Origin: CAWAVN01 sp963825075
GTDB taxonomy: Bacteria > Planctomycetota > Planctomycetia > Planctomycetales > Planctomycetaceae
NCBI GenBank assembly: GCA_963825075.1
Contig: CAWGRX010000038.1
Span: forward strand, 124,001-188,000
DNA: 64,000 nucleotides
Direction of reading: 5' to 3'
Shown: one piece after another, positions 1-8,387 of the stretch
Position numbering within the stretch: position 1 is the first letter of the stretch
Layout: each line of letters starts with the position of its first letter
Translations under genes and position numbers: made by a program
Notes under the pieces: model-generated
The model's database searches: none
Told to the model about the DNA's origin: nothing
What the model saw: the letters and a program-made list of their open reading frames with translations, nothing else

Positions 1-1
1 G

Positions 2-1630
2 TCGGCTTGGGAAAATGCTCGGCCGATCAAAGTCAACCCGCCGCTCTCGGTGCGAGACACCGAAGCTCAATTCTCCGATGATGAGGGACACGACATGGAG
101 GAACGGCGGGAATCGGATGTGATGCTGCCGCCCATCGACATTTTGGAGCCGGCGGAAGAATTTCCCTACGATCTTCTCGCAAAGAAAGCTCAGGCCGACG
201 CCCAGACGCTCGAAAAGACCTTCAAAGAGTTTGGCTTCAACGTGCAGGTCGTCGAAGTGGACACCGGCCCGGTCGTCACGCAGTTTGAATTGGGGCTGGA
301 AGCAGGCCTTCGGCTCAATAAAATCACCGCACTCGCGGATGATTTGGCGATTGCGCTCCGGGTGCCTACCGTCCGCGTGGTGGCTCCCATTCCCGGCAAG
401 AACACGGTGGGCATCGAAGTCCCCAACGAACAACGCACGATGGTCCGGTTGCGGGAGTTGATCGAATCCGCCCCCAAGGAACGCTCCGGGAAACGCATTC
501 CGGTTTTTGTCGGCAAAGACGTCAGCGGGCATCCGTTGACGGTCGATCTCACCAAGATGCCTCACCTCTTGATCGCCGGCCGCACGGGCACCGGCAAGAG
601 CGTGTGCCTCAATGCTTTGATCCTCTCGATCCTGATGACCCGCAGCCCCGACGAAGTCAAAATGCTGATGATCGATCCCAAGATGGTCGAACTCAGCCCA
701 TACCGCCGGGTCCCGCATTTGATGCACCCCGTGATCACCGACATGAAAAAAGCCGAGGCCGTCCTGGGTTGGGCCGTGGACAAGATGGAAGAACGCTACG
801 ATCTGCTGGCCCGCTGTGGAGTTCGGCATCTCGACAACTACAACAAGCTCGGCTATGACGAAATCCTCGAGCGGCTGGAACTCGATCCCGACGACCCGGA
901 AGACATGCTGGAAATCGAAGCCATCCCCGAACGCATGCCCTACATCGTGATCATCGCCGACGAGATGGCCGACATGATGATGACCTGCGGCAAGGACGTG
1001 GAAGGCCACATCATCCGCCTCGCCCAGAAATCGCGGGCGGTGGGCATTCATCTGGTCCTCGCCACGCAAAAGCCGACGGTGGACGTGATCACCGGTCTCA
1101 TCAAATCCAACCTGCCCGCGCGGATGTCGTTCCAAGTCGCCAGCCGGACCGACAGCCGGGTCGTGCTGGATGAAATGGGGGCCGAGCGGCTGTTGGGCAA
1201 CGGAGACATGCTGTACCTCGCCCCCGGCACGAGCAACGTCATCCGTGCCCAAGGCGCGTTTGTGAGCGATGAGGAAGTCAATTCGGTGATCGATTTTTAC
1301 TCGATCTACGAACCTCGCTACAGCACCGAACTCACCCGGCTCAACGCCCCCCGCCCTGCCCCGGGCGAAGGCCGAACGGCAGGTGATGAAGAGCGGGATG
1401 AGCTGTACGATGAAGCCGTGGACATTGTGATCCGCGAACAACTCGGCAGCGTCTCCAGACTCCAGCGGTTTTTGGGCATCGGCTACGGCCGGGCGGCCCG
1501 CTTGATCGACTATATGGCCGACGACGGCATCGTCGGCGACTACAACGGCTCCAAAGCCCGCCAGGTACTCTACACCCTCGAAGAATGGGAATCCCTCAAA
1601 GCGCAATACGGAGAGACCTCTTCGGTTTAG
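2..1630 (+). CDS. ftsK: FtsK/SpoIIIE DNA translocase, C-terminal part (5' end outside window)
   Basis: The reading frame is open to the left window edge, so the start and any N-terminal membrane segments lie upstream; GTG at 50 is only an internal codon. Numbering from that GTG, the alpha/beta motor spans about residues 30-410. A Walker A motif (GRTGTGKS, about 177-184) and a Walker B motif (IIADEMAD, about 301-308) are visible. The last ~55 residues (DEAVDIVIREQLGSVSRLQR onward, ending near GDYNGSK) are the winged-helix gamma domain that reads KOPS/SRS sites. The family pumps DNA at the division septum and activates XerCD-dif recombination. The gene stands alone here, followed by a secreted SHD1 protein. 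Family assignment is firm. Which paralogue (FtsK or SpoIIIE) cannot be decided without the N-terminus. Confidence 0.95.
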   Translation, partial: SAWENARPIKVNPPLSVRDTEAQFSDDEGHDMEERRESDVMLPPIDILEPAEEFPYDLLAKKAQADAQTLEKTFKEFGFNVQVVEVDTGPVVTQFELGLEAGLRLNKITALADDLAIALRVPTVRVVAPIPGKNTVGIEVPNEQRTMVRLRELIESAPKERSGKRIPVFVGKDVSGHPLTVDLTKMPHLLIAGRTGTGKSVCLNALILSILMTRSPDEVKMLMIDPKMVELSPYRRVPHLMHPVITDMKKAEAVLGWAVDKMEERYDLLARCGVRHLDNYNKLGYDEILERLELDPDDPEDMLEIEAIPERMPYIVIIADEMADMMMTCGKDVEGHIIRLAQKSRAVGIHLVLATQKPTVDVITGLIKSNLPARMSFQVASRTDSRVVLDEMGAERLLGNGDMLYLAPGTSNVIRAQGAFVSDEEVNSVIDFYSIYEPRYSTELTRLNAPRPAPGEGRTAGDEERDELYDEAVDIVIREQLGSVSRLQRFLGIGYGRAARLIDYMADDGIVGDYNGSKARQVLYTLEEWESLKAQYGETSSV

Positions 1631-1749
1631 CCCGCTTCTTTTCGGTCTTCATTTCCCTCTTCGCCATGAAACCGGCGGAGATTTTTTGACTTTTGAGTCA
1701 GGCGGGCTAGATTTTTTCGGATCCACAAACTTTTATTGGAGGAACGCCG

Positions 1750-2169
1750 ATGCTTCGATGTACCGCCCTCGTTCTGCTCACTTGCCTATCCACGGCCCAG
1801 GCCCGTGAATTTACGACCCGATCGGGCTACAAATTCGATGCTCAAATCGTTTCGATCGGTGATAATCATGTTGTCTTATCCGACCAAACCGGAAGAGTCG
1901 CTTTCCCCAGACGGCTGCTTTCAATTAAGGATCAGCGGTTCTTAATGCACGAAAGGAACCGAAACGGACGGGCAACCGCAAGACAGGCCACAGGTGAAAT
2001 CCTCAAACAACGCGAGGCTTATACGCAGAGATGCCTCAAAGCCCAAGAAGAACGCCAAAAGGCAAAAGAGGAAAAGCTGCGGAAAGAACAAGAAGCCAAG
2101 CAGAAAGCTGAAAAGGAACGAGAGAAGTTGTACAAAGAATTGGGACTTGACGGGCCGATTCAGAACTGA
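1750..2169 (+). CDS. Secreted SHD1-domain protein with Lys/Glu-rich coiled-coil tail
   Basis: This is a 139-residue protein. Residues 1-17 form a short signal peptide ending at AQA-R. Residues 18-63 (REFTTRSGYKFDAQIVSIGD and on) match the SLA1 homology domain 1 (SHD1) pattern of planctomycete exported proteins: a small beta fold around a 'G..V.L....G....P...L' core. The rest is a highly charged Lys/Glu/Gln helix (repeated KAKEEKLRKEQEAK-type heptads) that should form a coiled coil. A good Shine-Dalgarno sequence (GGAGG) sits 7 bases before the ATG. The function of bacterial SHD1 proteins is not established. It faces the convergent membrane-protein gene downstream. Confidence 0.75.
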   Translation: MLRCTALVLLTCLSTAQAREFTTRSGYKFDAQIVSIGDNHVVLSDQTGRVAFPRRLLSIKDQRFLMHERNRNGRATARQATGEILKQREAYTQRCLKAQEERQKAKEEKLRKEQEAKQKAEKEREKLYKELGLDGPIQN

Positions 2170-2207
2170 TTTAGGAATCTTGCACCATCCGGCGATTGAC
2201 CAAAAGA

Positions 2208-2231
2208 CCCGCCCCGGTTATCCGAGGCGGG
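2208..2231. terminator. Hairpin between convergent genes
   Basis: A 10-bp stem with one mismatch (CCCGCCCCGG / CCGAGGCGGG) and a TTAT loop lies between the ends of the SHD1 gene (2169) and the convergent membrane-protein gene (2302). An A-run precedes it and an AT-rich stretch follows, so it could terminate in either direction. The T-tract is weak. Confidence 0.45.
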
Positions 2232-2301
2232 AACTATAAACCTCCCCTGCCCTGCGAAGCATTCAGACTCATGCCGGGGAGATTCCATCGCCTTGGAACG
2301 G

Positions 2302-4701
2302 TTAGCGGTCTCGCTTGATGAACCGCACCTGGTTGAGCTGAAACATTCGATCAAAACGCGAATCGGCCGCGGCATCATCGCCAAGTCCCAACGTCGGCCG
2401 GAGCGTGACATTGACAATCTTCAGCCGGGGATCGACCTCGCATTTTCGCAGGTTCAGACAATAGGCATGGGTCCCGGGATCATTTATGAGAGGGACGATG
2501 ATGCCATGTTCGCAAACAATTCCATTCTGTTCGCAGTCGAGAATGACCGTGAGAGAGTGAAACGCCAGTTCGGGTTTCGAGAAGGAACATTCGACGAGCA
2601 GATGCGGATAATCCTCACATAAGACGTTAAGGGCCCGCCGATATTCCCATTGAGTTTTTCCACCATGACATTGCCAGCCCTGCCCTTCCCCATTGGCGTC
2701 AATGGAGGAAACTGTGGCCGCCCAGGCTGCGGTCGAGACATCCAGCAGCACATCATCCTTTGTAAATGGCGGAAAATAATCCGGGCAGGTATTGGAGGGG
2801 ATGATGGGCTGGTGGGAAACGGGGGGAATCTTCGTCAATTGCATCTCGATTCGCGGGCATTTCCACACAATTCCGTCCCCCCGCACATTCTCCGATGGAG
2901 CGGTGCCGAATCTCAGCCGCACCGTCTTCCCCGCATAGGACGTGAGATCCAGCCTGCAACCCTCCCAATCGTAGTCCCGCGGCCCGACACAATGCGTCCA
3001 GACGGTTTCCGGTCGTCCTGATTCCGTGGCGAGACTCAACTGGCACACGGCCCCATCCGATTCGGGCGTCTGCGGATTTTTCATCGCGGCAACGGCGGAC
3101 TCAAATTGCGCGGCAGCGGTTTCTTTGGGAATCTTCACTTCCCAGGTGATGGCATTCGGGGCATGGAGAAACAAGTTCAAGCGGTGGTAGTCCGTGAAGG
3201 AAACCGGCGACAGTTTTCGGTCTTTCACCCACATAATCGGCAAGGTTCCCTGGGCTTCGCGAAGAGTCACGCTCTGTAATCCGTAGTCGCCCTGGAGGAG
3301 ATACGTCCGGTTCTTGCCGAAGACAGACCAGCCGCGCTTTTCCAGGAGGGAAGCATACGCCACCGTCTGAGAATGATTCCATTGCCAATAAGCCACCGGG
3401 AACGTGGCGTAATGAGTTGGGGCCGTGCGAAACTCTCGAAAGGCGGTCACGGAGGCGGGCGAGCGCGAACGAAGTTGGATCACATTTTGCTTATCCAGCG
3501 GACGGGCTTGAGGGATGAGCAGAATCCCGATCAACAGACTGACGCCGATGGGAACCCCCGCCCCGCCGGTCGGAATTCCTCGAGGGAAAGTTCCTCGAAT
3601 CATTGGCGGAGAAGATTCCCCCGCGAGAAAGGCCATCCCCACAATCGCTACCCAGACCATCGCGAAATGGACGGTGTACCACGTGGTGAAATGGTCCCGC
3701 TTGAACGTAATCGACCAGAGCGTGGCCGAGGCGTAACCTAACACCATGATCGCGGGGGCCAGCTTGGCTCGCTCCGTTTTCCAGTATCTTCGCAACAGGA
3801 CCGCTCCGAGGAAAACCGCGAGACCGATCCCTAGACCACCCACGAGGATCCAAACCACGGGGCACGCCTCGTAGCATCCGCTGTTGAAAAAGGGATGCGT
3901 CAAGCCCTTGGCGATCCGCGCGGGAGAAAACCACTGGCCACCCACGATCGTCGGAGTCTCGGGACGAAACATCCAGTAAGGCGTCGCGGCCAAAGCTCCC
4001 GCGCCCAACAAGGCGGCATAGGCAAACCAACTTCGGATGCCCAATAGCCACATGCCCAGGCCGTAAACCGGCCAGCAAAACATGCCGCATCCGAACGACA
4101 GCGACGCACAGATCCCGCAGGCCGCCATGCCCAGGGTTCGGGTATATCGCGGACCGCAAACCAGAAACCAGATCCCGCTCAGGAAAAACAAGTCTCCGGT
4201 TTGTTGAAACAATCCCGCGGGACCAAACTGGAATGAATCAAAATGCCGGAGGCTAAGCACCAATCCCGACATCACGGCGAACAGCAGGGATTTCGTCAAA
4301 AGCGGCTGCCCTCTGCCGAACAACACGGTCAGCAAGAGCACCTTGAGACACGCGAAAGCCACGCCCACGCCCAGTTCGGCATGGAGGTTCCAGTCCGTCA
4401 GAGGGACCAAAAAAATCTGGATCAGCCCCGGTATCAACACGCAATGCGAAGCATCGCTGATCGTGTAATCCCTCAGCAAATGCCACCAGTTGGCATCGTA
4501 AGCCCCGGCATAAAACTGTTCCACATTGGGGACATAACACAGAGCATCATGGGTCAGGCAGTTTTCCCCCACGTGGGCCATGTTCCACGCTAGTCTCAAA
4601 GGGAAAAACAGCCCCGCGGTGATCAGCATCACCGTGGCAACAATCTTCCGCCAAGCCAAGCTGCGGAAATCCACCTGTATCCAAAGTCGAAGGCTCGCCA
4701 T
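2302..4701 (-). CDS. Large polytopic membrane protein with extracytoplasmic C-terminal region (unknown function)
   Basis: This is a 799-residue protein. Roughly the first 400 residues hold about ten hydrophobic segments, beginning with IVATVMLITAGLFFPLRLAW. The loop after the first helix carries HVGENCLTHDALCYVPN, reminiscent of the acidic first loop of GT-C-fold glycosyltransferases. I cannot confirm an aspartate motif. Residues ~400-800 are soluble and beta-rich (for example SYAGKTVRLRFGTAP), like a carbohydrate-binding or jelly-roll domain. It is monocistronic, convergent with the SHD1 gene and divergent from the zinc-ribbon gene. No strong ribosome-binding site is seen before the ATG. A role in surface glycan or lipid-linked sugar metabolism is inference only. 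Confidence 0.6.
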   Translation of the reverse strand: MASLRLWIQVDFRSLAWRKIVATVMLITAGLFFPLRLAWNMAHVGENCLTHDALCYVPNVEQFYAGAYDANWWHLLRDYTISDASHCVLIPGLIQIFLVPLTDWNLHAELGVGVAFACLKVLLLTVLFGRGQPLLTKSLLFAVMSGLVLSLRHFDSFQFGPAGLFQQTGDLFFLSGIWFLVCGPRYTRTLGMAACGICASLSFGCGMFCWPVYGLGMWLLGIRSWFAYAALLGAGALAATPYWMFRPETPTIVGGQWFSPARIAKGLTHPFFNSGCYEACPVVWILVGGLGIGLAVFLGAVLLRRYWKTERAKLAPAIMVLGYASATLWSITFKRDHFTTWYTVHFAMVWVAIVGMAFLAGESSPPMIRGTFPRGIPTGGAGVPIGVSLLIGILLIPQARPLDKQNVIQLRSRSPASVTAFREFRTAPTHYATFPVAYWQWNHSQTVAYASLLEKRGWSVFGKNRTYLLQGDYGLQSVTLREAQGTLPIMWVKDRKLSPVSFTDYHRLNLFLHAPNAITWEVKIPKETAAAQFESAVAAMKNPQTPESDGAVCQLSLATESGRPETVWTHCVGPRDYDWEGCRLDLTSYAGKTVRLRFGTAPSENVRGDGIVWKCPRIEMQLTKIPPVSHQPIIPSNTCPDYFPPFTKDDVLLDVSTAAWAATVSSIDANGEGQGWQCHGGKTQWEYRRALNVLCEDYPHLLVECSFSKPELAFHSLTVILDCEQNGIVCEHGIIVPLINDPGTHAYCLNLRKCEVDPRLKIVNVTLRPTLGLGDDAAADSRFDRMFQLNQVRFIKRDR

Positions 4702-4979
4702 GCGGGACTCATCGGGGAATCGGAGAATTTCGGTCGAATTGCCGCAAAATCGGAAAAAATTTGAAAAGAATTCAAAAAGCCATCAGCAAACCCTTGTTTG
4801 TCCATCGGTTGTTTGCGGGCTTCGCTTGAGATGAGAACACAAAAACACCCAGGCGGTCCGTCGTCGCAAGCGGCCTTTCACCGTGGTTTGCGGAATGGGC
4901 GTTTCGGTGTTTGACCGGCAACGTTCGGCGGGGTTACAGTGGCGGAGGGAGCGTTAATCACCTCAAAGAGGCCATTGCC

Positions 4980-5852
4980 ATGCGCGTGCTGGTTCGTTGT
5001 CCGCAATGCAAACGCCGTTATGAAGCGAGCCGGCGGAAGATTGGGACGAAATTCCGCTGCCGATGCGGGGCGGTGCTCAAAGTCCAAAAACCCAAAGGCC
5101 ACGAGGCGGCCGTGGTGCGGTGTTCCTCCTGCGGCGGCGCTCGCCAAGGGAATGATCGAACCTGCTCGTTCTGCGGGGCGGACTTTACGCTCCACGAACG
5201 CGATCTGAATACCGTCTGCCCGAATTGCCTGGCCCGCGTCAGCGACAAGGCCCGCTACTGTTGCCAGTGCGGGGAGCGGCTTGCCGCGGAAGCGATCGCC
5301 GGGAAAGAGTCAAAAGCCGTTTGCCCGGCTTGTCCGGGCACGGAACACCTCGCCAGCCGGGAGTTGGGGCACGAAAAACTCAATGTCCTGGAATGCCAGT
5401 CCTGCACGGGGCTGTGGCTGAGCGTGGAGACCTTCCGGGAACTCCGCGACCGCACCGCTCGCGGAGCCGCCCACTTGGACGAGGCCGTATTCGCCCAGGC
5501 CAAGCCCCGACAGCGGTCGGACCAGACAGGCCCGTTGTATCGTCCCTGCGTCCTGTGTGGAAAGCTCATGTCCCGCCGGCAGTACGCCCCCGGCAGCGGC
5601 GTGATCATCGACCTCTGCAAAGACCACGGCCTGTGGTTCGATGCGGCCGAACTGCACCAGGTGCTCACCTGGATCTCCGAAGGCGGCCCATCCGACGACC
5701 CGATCGAAGCCTTCGAGAAAAACCGTCCCAAGCTCCGAAAGCCCGCCCCTCCCCCGCCGGGCTATCTCAACCCCCGCGACGGCGGCGACGATTTCGTCGA
5801 TGTGATCCTGGGCGGCATCATCACCGCCCTCGACAATTGGTTCCGCCGGTGA
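4980..5852 (+). CDS. Zinc-ribbon protein with zf-TFIIB-type domains
   Basis: The start is placed at the ATG at 4980, which gives MRVLVRCPQCKRRYEASRRK and has AAAGAGG 8 bases upstream. The frame is open further upstream but has no good signal there. The 290-residue protein is a string of Cys pairs: CPQC...CRC near residue 8, CSSC and CSFC near 48-63, CPNC...CCQC near 77-93, then two zf-TFIIB-like modules, the second ending in the LCKDHGLWFDAAELHQVL signature. The C-terminus is proline-rich then hydrophobic/aromatic (VILGGIITALDNWFRR). Such proteins are common in planctomycetes and have no settled function; nucleic-acid or protein binding is plausible. Confidence 0.75.
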   Translation: MRVLVRCPQCKRRYEASRRKIGTKFRCRCGAVLKVQKPKGHEAAVVRCSSCGGARQGNDRTCSFCGADFTLHERDLNTVCPNCLARVSDKARYCCQCGERLAAEAIAGKESKAVCPACPGTEHLASRELGHEKLNVLECQSCTGLWLSVETFRELRDRTARGAAHLDEAVFAQAKPRQRSDQTGPLYRPCVLCGKLMSRRQYAPGSGVIIDLCKDHGLWFDAAELHQVLTWISEGGPSDDPIEAFEKNRPKLRKPAPPPPGYLNPRDGGDDFVDVILGGIITALDNWFRR

Positions 5853-5864
5853 GTGAGTGGCTGG

Positions 5865-5879
5865 GCGCTAGCCGCCGGT
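5865..5879 (+). repeat. Intergenic GCTAGC-type repeat
   Basis: GCGCTAGCCGCCGGT directly follows the zinc-ribbon gene. The same motif occurs as a palindromic pair at 22641-22676, and related GCTAGC/GCCGCAGGGC units lie at 39652-39676 and 59735-60150. Confidence 0.6.
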
Positions 5880-5899
5880 CATTCCAGTAGACGTAGCAA

Positions 5900-6566
5900 G
5901 TAGGGCAGGCTCCCGCCTGCCTTCCTTTTGAAAGCGAGATTCTCCCCTCGTCAATCCGGTTCCCCATCGTCGTCGATTTGTTCCGGGAAGACGGGAGGCG
6001 GGAACTCACCACAACCCCAATTGTCGGGGTAGACTCCCTTTTTCACCCAACGATGGAAACTCGACGGTTCCCATTCGTGGGGGCATCTGGCCAAACGATG
6101 CTTCACGGGGTTATAGTGGATGTAGTCGAAGTGAATTTCGAAATCGTCCTCATCCTCAATCGTGTGTTCCCAAAATCGGCGTTGCCAGACACCTCGGCGG
6201 CGTTCGCGTTGTTTTCCGGCAGAGACCCGCCAATCCCGGTCACCCTGGGCCAAGTAGCGTTTCGTAAATGACGTTTTGATGACGCTCCAACGGCCGGAAT
6301 AGTTCTCGTCGCCGGGAGGCAAAGTCCAAATGGCATGAAGATGATCGGGAAGCAGGACAATGGCGTTCATTTCAAATGGCCAGGCCCGTTTGCACTCGCG
6401 AAAAGCCTCACCCAACAACCGCCGGTTTTGTTGAAGGTGAAACAAACGCCGACGATGGTGGGTGACAACGGTGAAGAAGTAGGTTCCCCCGGGAACGTGA
6501 GCACGTCGGTAATTGGGCATGCCCAGAGTGTACCAAGAAAGGAAGGCAGGCGGGAGCCTGCCCTAC
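5900..6566 (-). mobile_element. REP-flanked RAYT unit, copy 1
   Basis: A RAYT gene is bracketed by inverted copies of one REP: GTAGGGCAGGCTCCCGCCTG at 5900 and its reverse complement ending at 6566. Each REP is GTAG plus a GC-rich hairpin, the layout known for REP sequences cleaved by TnpA-REP/RAYT proteins. The whole unit recurs almost identically at 8261-9003. A short direct run of CCTACAGGC units follows the right REP. Confidence 0.75.
5951..6520 (-). CDS. REP-associated tyrosine transposase (RAYT), copy 1
   Basis: This 189-residue protein belongs to the Y1/HUH transposase superfamily. Visible features are the N-terminal PGGTYFFTVVTHHRRRLF strand, the metal-binding HUH motif LLPDHLHAIW (about residues 56-65), and the catalytic-tyrosine helix YIHYNPVKHRLARCP (about 135-150). 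These are typical of RAYTs rather than IS200 TnpA. RAYTs nick REP hairpins at the GTAG foot and are thought to spread REPs. Matching inverted REPs flank the gene. It differs from copy 2 at only a handful of residues, for example KKGVYPD against KKRVYPD and the last few residues. The length is normal and no frame break is seen. Confidence 0.9.
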   Translation of the reverse strand: MPNYRRAHVPGGTYFFTVVTHHRRRLFHLQQNRRLLGEAFRECKRAWPFEMNAIVLLPDHLHAIWTLPPGDENYSGRWSVIKTSFTKRYLAQGDRDWRVSAGKQRERRRGVWQRRFWEHTIEDEDDFEIHFDYIHYNPVKHRLARCPHEWEPSSFHRWVKKGVYPDNWGCGEFPPPVFPEQIDDDGEPD

Positions 6567-6696
6567 AGGCCCTACAGGCCCTACAGGCACTTCGATCCAT
6601 ATTACGGGCATCGGCCTGGAGCAATCAACAGAGTACAAGAGTTTGTTGACGGAAAATGGGTTGATGTACCACCATACAAAACTGGAGGTTGAGCAA

Positions 6697-7233
6697 ATGA
6701 CGTCTGATTGGCATCATCACAAAGAAGCTAGAGACTACGCGATATCCTTAAAGGATAAGCGGGCAAGAGCCGCATTGCGTGGTGTGCATTCCTTGCTACT
6801 CGAAAGTAGTGGGGCAATACCGCTGCATTTTCTTGAGCGTCAACTTCGTCCGAAGTGCCCTCTTGATCTTCGTGTTTTGTATCCTTGTATTGCACGTCTA
6901 TTCTCCGATTGGACCGAGACACCTCGGGGATTTAGCCTACCCGAGAAAGAAAATCTCAGACAATTCAATGAGGCCAAAAAGTACATTTCTCGTCTAAGTT
7001 CTGAGCGAGAGAAAGTCGCTCAGAGCAACTTTATCGGAATCTTGTGCGAAGCCACCCTTCAAGGCGACGAGGCAATAGACTTAATGTTTTGTTGTGAGTT
7101 GCTACACCCTATTCTGTCGGACGACAGGGTGCTAGATGCAATTTTGAGTGGAGAAGCAGAGGACCATGCGATTCACTTGTCGCAGAATGAGGAAGCATGG
7201 GATAGGCTGTGGAGACAAGATGATATTTCTTAG
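6697..7233 (+). CDS. Orphan hypothetical protein in mobile-DNA patch
   Basis: I do not recognise this protein. The ATG at 6697 is preferred because GGAGG lies 8 bases upstream; the frame stays open to an ATG at 6643. From 6697 it is 178 residues, mostly helical and charged, with no signal peptide or membrane segment. The middle reads RPKCPLDLRVLYPCIARLF and the C-terminus is acidic (SGEAEDHAIHLSQNEEAWDR). The base composition is clearly AT-richer than the neighbouring core genes. It sits between a RAYT unit and a group II intron remnant, so it was probably acquired or carried by mobile DNA. It could be a small regulatory or defence-type protein, but nothing in the sequence shows that. Confidence 0.55.
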   Translation: MTSDWHHHKEARDYAISLKDKRARAALRGVHSLLLESSGAIPLHFLERQLRPKCPLDLRVLYPCIARLFSDWTETPRGFSLPEKENLRQFNEAKKYISRLSSEREKVAQSNFIGILCEATLQGDEAIDLMFCCELLHPILSDDRVLDAILSGEAEDHAIHLSQNEEAWDRLWRQDDIS

Positions 7234-7242
7234 TAAGCCGAT

Positions 7243-7319
7243 ATAGGGGTAGGGAAGACCGATTGAGTTCGGTCTCCCCTCCCTCCGAACCGTGCGTGCG
7301 GGTCTCCCGCACACGGCTC
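7243..7319 (-). ncRNA. Group II intron domains V and VI (3' end of a degraded intron)
   Basis: Read on the minus strand, 7319-7287 is GAGCCGTGTGCGGGAGACCC plus its partner ending ACGGTTC. This is the standard 34-nt domain V hairpin with a GAGA-type tetraloop. It is followed at 7286-7246 by a second hairpin (GGAGACCGA / TCGGTCTTCCC), the domain VI position, and the sequence ends CCCCTAT, a normal group II 3' end. The coding remnant of the intron protein lies immediately upstream on the same strand. Domains I-III are absent, so it should not self-splice. Confidence 0.8.
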
Positions 7320-7333
7320 TCCAGAAAATGGTT

Positions 7334-7500
7334 TTACCTCGTTGAGGATTGACAGGCAACACGATGGGCTGCGACCAAAGAAAACAACCCCTCGTGCGCA
7401 AAGAAAGCGTTCGGCCAGCGCTGATGGTCCCGTCCACGGCCGCGGCCTTTCGAACCCCAGACGCTTTCGCAGAATCGAACGCAGCCGCGATTCGAATCGA
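7334..7500 (-). pseudogene. C-terminal remnant of group II intron reverse transcriptase/maturase
   Basis: The minus-strand frame ending with TAA at 7334 carries CVRFCESVWGSKGRGRGRDH followed by RWPNAFFAHEGLFSLVAAH. I recognise this as the last ~50 residues of group II intron-encoded proteins. Homology appears to stop near 7500, where a GTAGGGCCGGC hairpin repeat abuts it. The reverse-transcriptase and maturase domains are missing. The position directly 5' of domain V is correct for a group II open reading frame. Confidence 0.75.
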
Positions 7501-7505
7501 GTAAT

Positions 7506-7526
7506 GTAGGGCCGGCTGAGCCGGCC
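7506..7526 (+). repeat. GTAGGGCCGGC-type REP (single)
   Basis: GTAG followed by the palindrome GGCCGGC-tga-GCCGGCC and TTTTGG. The same element forms an inverted pair at 10753-10832. Confidence 0.7.
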
Positions 7527-7604
7527 TTTTGGAAAAAAAGAACGATCATGCCTCGGCTGTACGAACCGTCGGATTTGGGAACATTCTCGGAAAAGCCACC
7601 CAAG

Positions 7605-8245
7605 TTAGTACGTCCTAAACCCACGGCCTCCGGCCGTGCGACCCTGAAAGGCTCCGCCGATCCGGCGAGAATAGAATATGCTCTTTCCCGGAAAGCCCTG
7701 CCAGGCTAAGGAGAAAGAGCATATGGAAAAGTTTGAATCGCTGTCGCACGTCCGTTGGGAGTGCAAGTATCATGTTGTGTTTATCCCAAAGTATCGCAGA
7801 AAAGTGATCTATGGGAAACTCCGAAGAGGCATTGGTAAAATCCTTCGGGATTTGTGTGAGCAGAAAGGTGTGGAAGTTTTGGAAGGCCATGCGATGCCGG
7901 ACCACATCCACCTGTGCTTGAAGATTCCGCCGAAGTACTCGGTTTCGTACATCATCGGTTTCATCAAGGGAAAGAGTGCTGTTCGGGTTCATCGCGAATT
8001 GCTCCATGAGCGTCGCATGACGGGACTGCATTTTTGGGCCGTTGGGTATTGGGTTAGCACCGTAGGCCGAGATGAGGCCGCAGTGCGACGATACATCCGG
8101 CAGCAGGAACACTGGGACCAAGGACAAGGTCAACTGTTTGACTAACATTCACCAATAACCAGCCCCAGCGGGGCTTTCCTTACCACAAACGCCCCCCTTT
8201 GGGGGGCAGGCCAAAGCCACGGCTTCTAGCCGTGGTTGATTACTG
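7605..8245 (+). mobile_element. IS200-like element (tnpA only)
   Basis: A short tnpA gene is flanked by subterminal palindromes typical of IS200/IS605. On the left, CACGGCC-tcc-GGCCGTG (7622-7638); on the right, CCACGGCT-tct-AGCCGTGG (8217-8235). No tnpB is present. After tnpA two GC-rich hairpins (near 8161-8176 and 8190-8207) precede the right palindrome. The exact ends are not determined, because this family makes no target duplication. Confidence 0.75.
7723..8145 (+). CDS. tnpA: IS200/IS605-family Y1 transposase
   Basis: The start is the ATG at 7723, preceded by AAGGAG; an in-frame ATG at 7678 lies too far up. The 140-residue protein has the compact IS200 TnpA layout: an N-terminal HVRWECKYHVVFIPKYRRKV strand, the HUH motif AMPDHIHLCL (about residues 61-70), and a C-terminal helix with the catalytic tyrosine in VRRYIRQQEHWD. 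It catalyses single-strand peel-and-paste transposition using the flanking hairpins. No stop or frameshift is seen, so the gene may be functional. Confidence 0.9.
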   Translation: MEKFESLSHVRWECKYHVVFIPKYRRKVIYGKLRRGIGKILRDLCEQKGVEVLEGHAMPDHIHLCLKIPPKYSVSYIIGFIKGKSAVRVHRELLHERRMTGLHFWAVGYWVSTVGRDEAAVRRYIRQQEHWDQGQGQLFD

Positions 8246-8260
8246 CTGCATCAGTAGCAA

Positions 8261-8371
8261 GTAGGGCAGGCTCCCGCCTGCCTTCCTTTTGAAAGCAAGT
8301 AGGGCAGGCTCCCGCCTGCCTTCCTTTTGAAAGCAAGTAGGGCAGGCTCCCGCCTGCCTTCCTTTTGAAAG
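8261..8371 (+). repeat. Three tandem 38-bp REP units
   Basis: Each unit starts GTAGGGCAGGCTCCCGCCTG and ends with CTTTTGAAAG plus a few bases. The units are practically identical. This is a REP amplification next to a RAYT, not a CRISPR: the repeats abut without unique spacers. Confidence 0.85.
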
Positions 8372-8387
8372 TGAGATTCTCCCCTCG

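Noticed and set aside
8261..8371. Three evenly spaced repeats resembling a small CRISPR array
   Set aside because: Units abut without unique spacers, each is a REP hairpin, and no cas genes are near.
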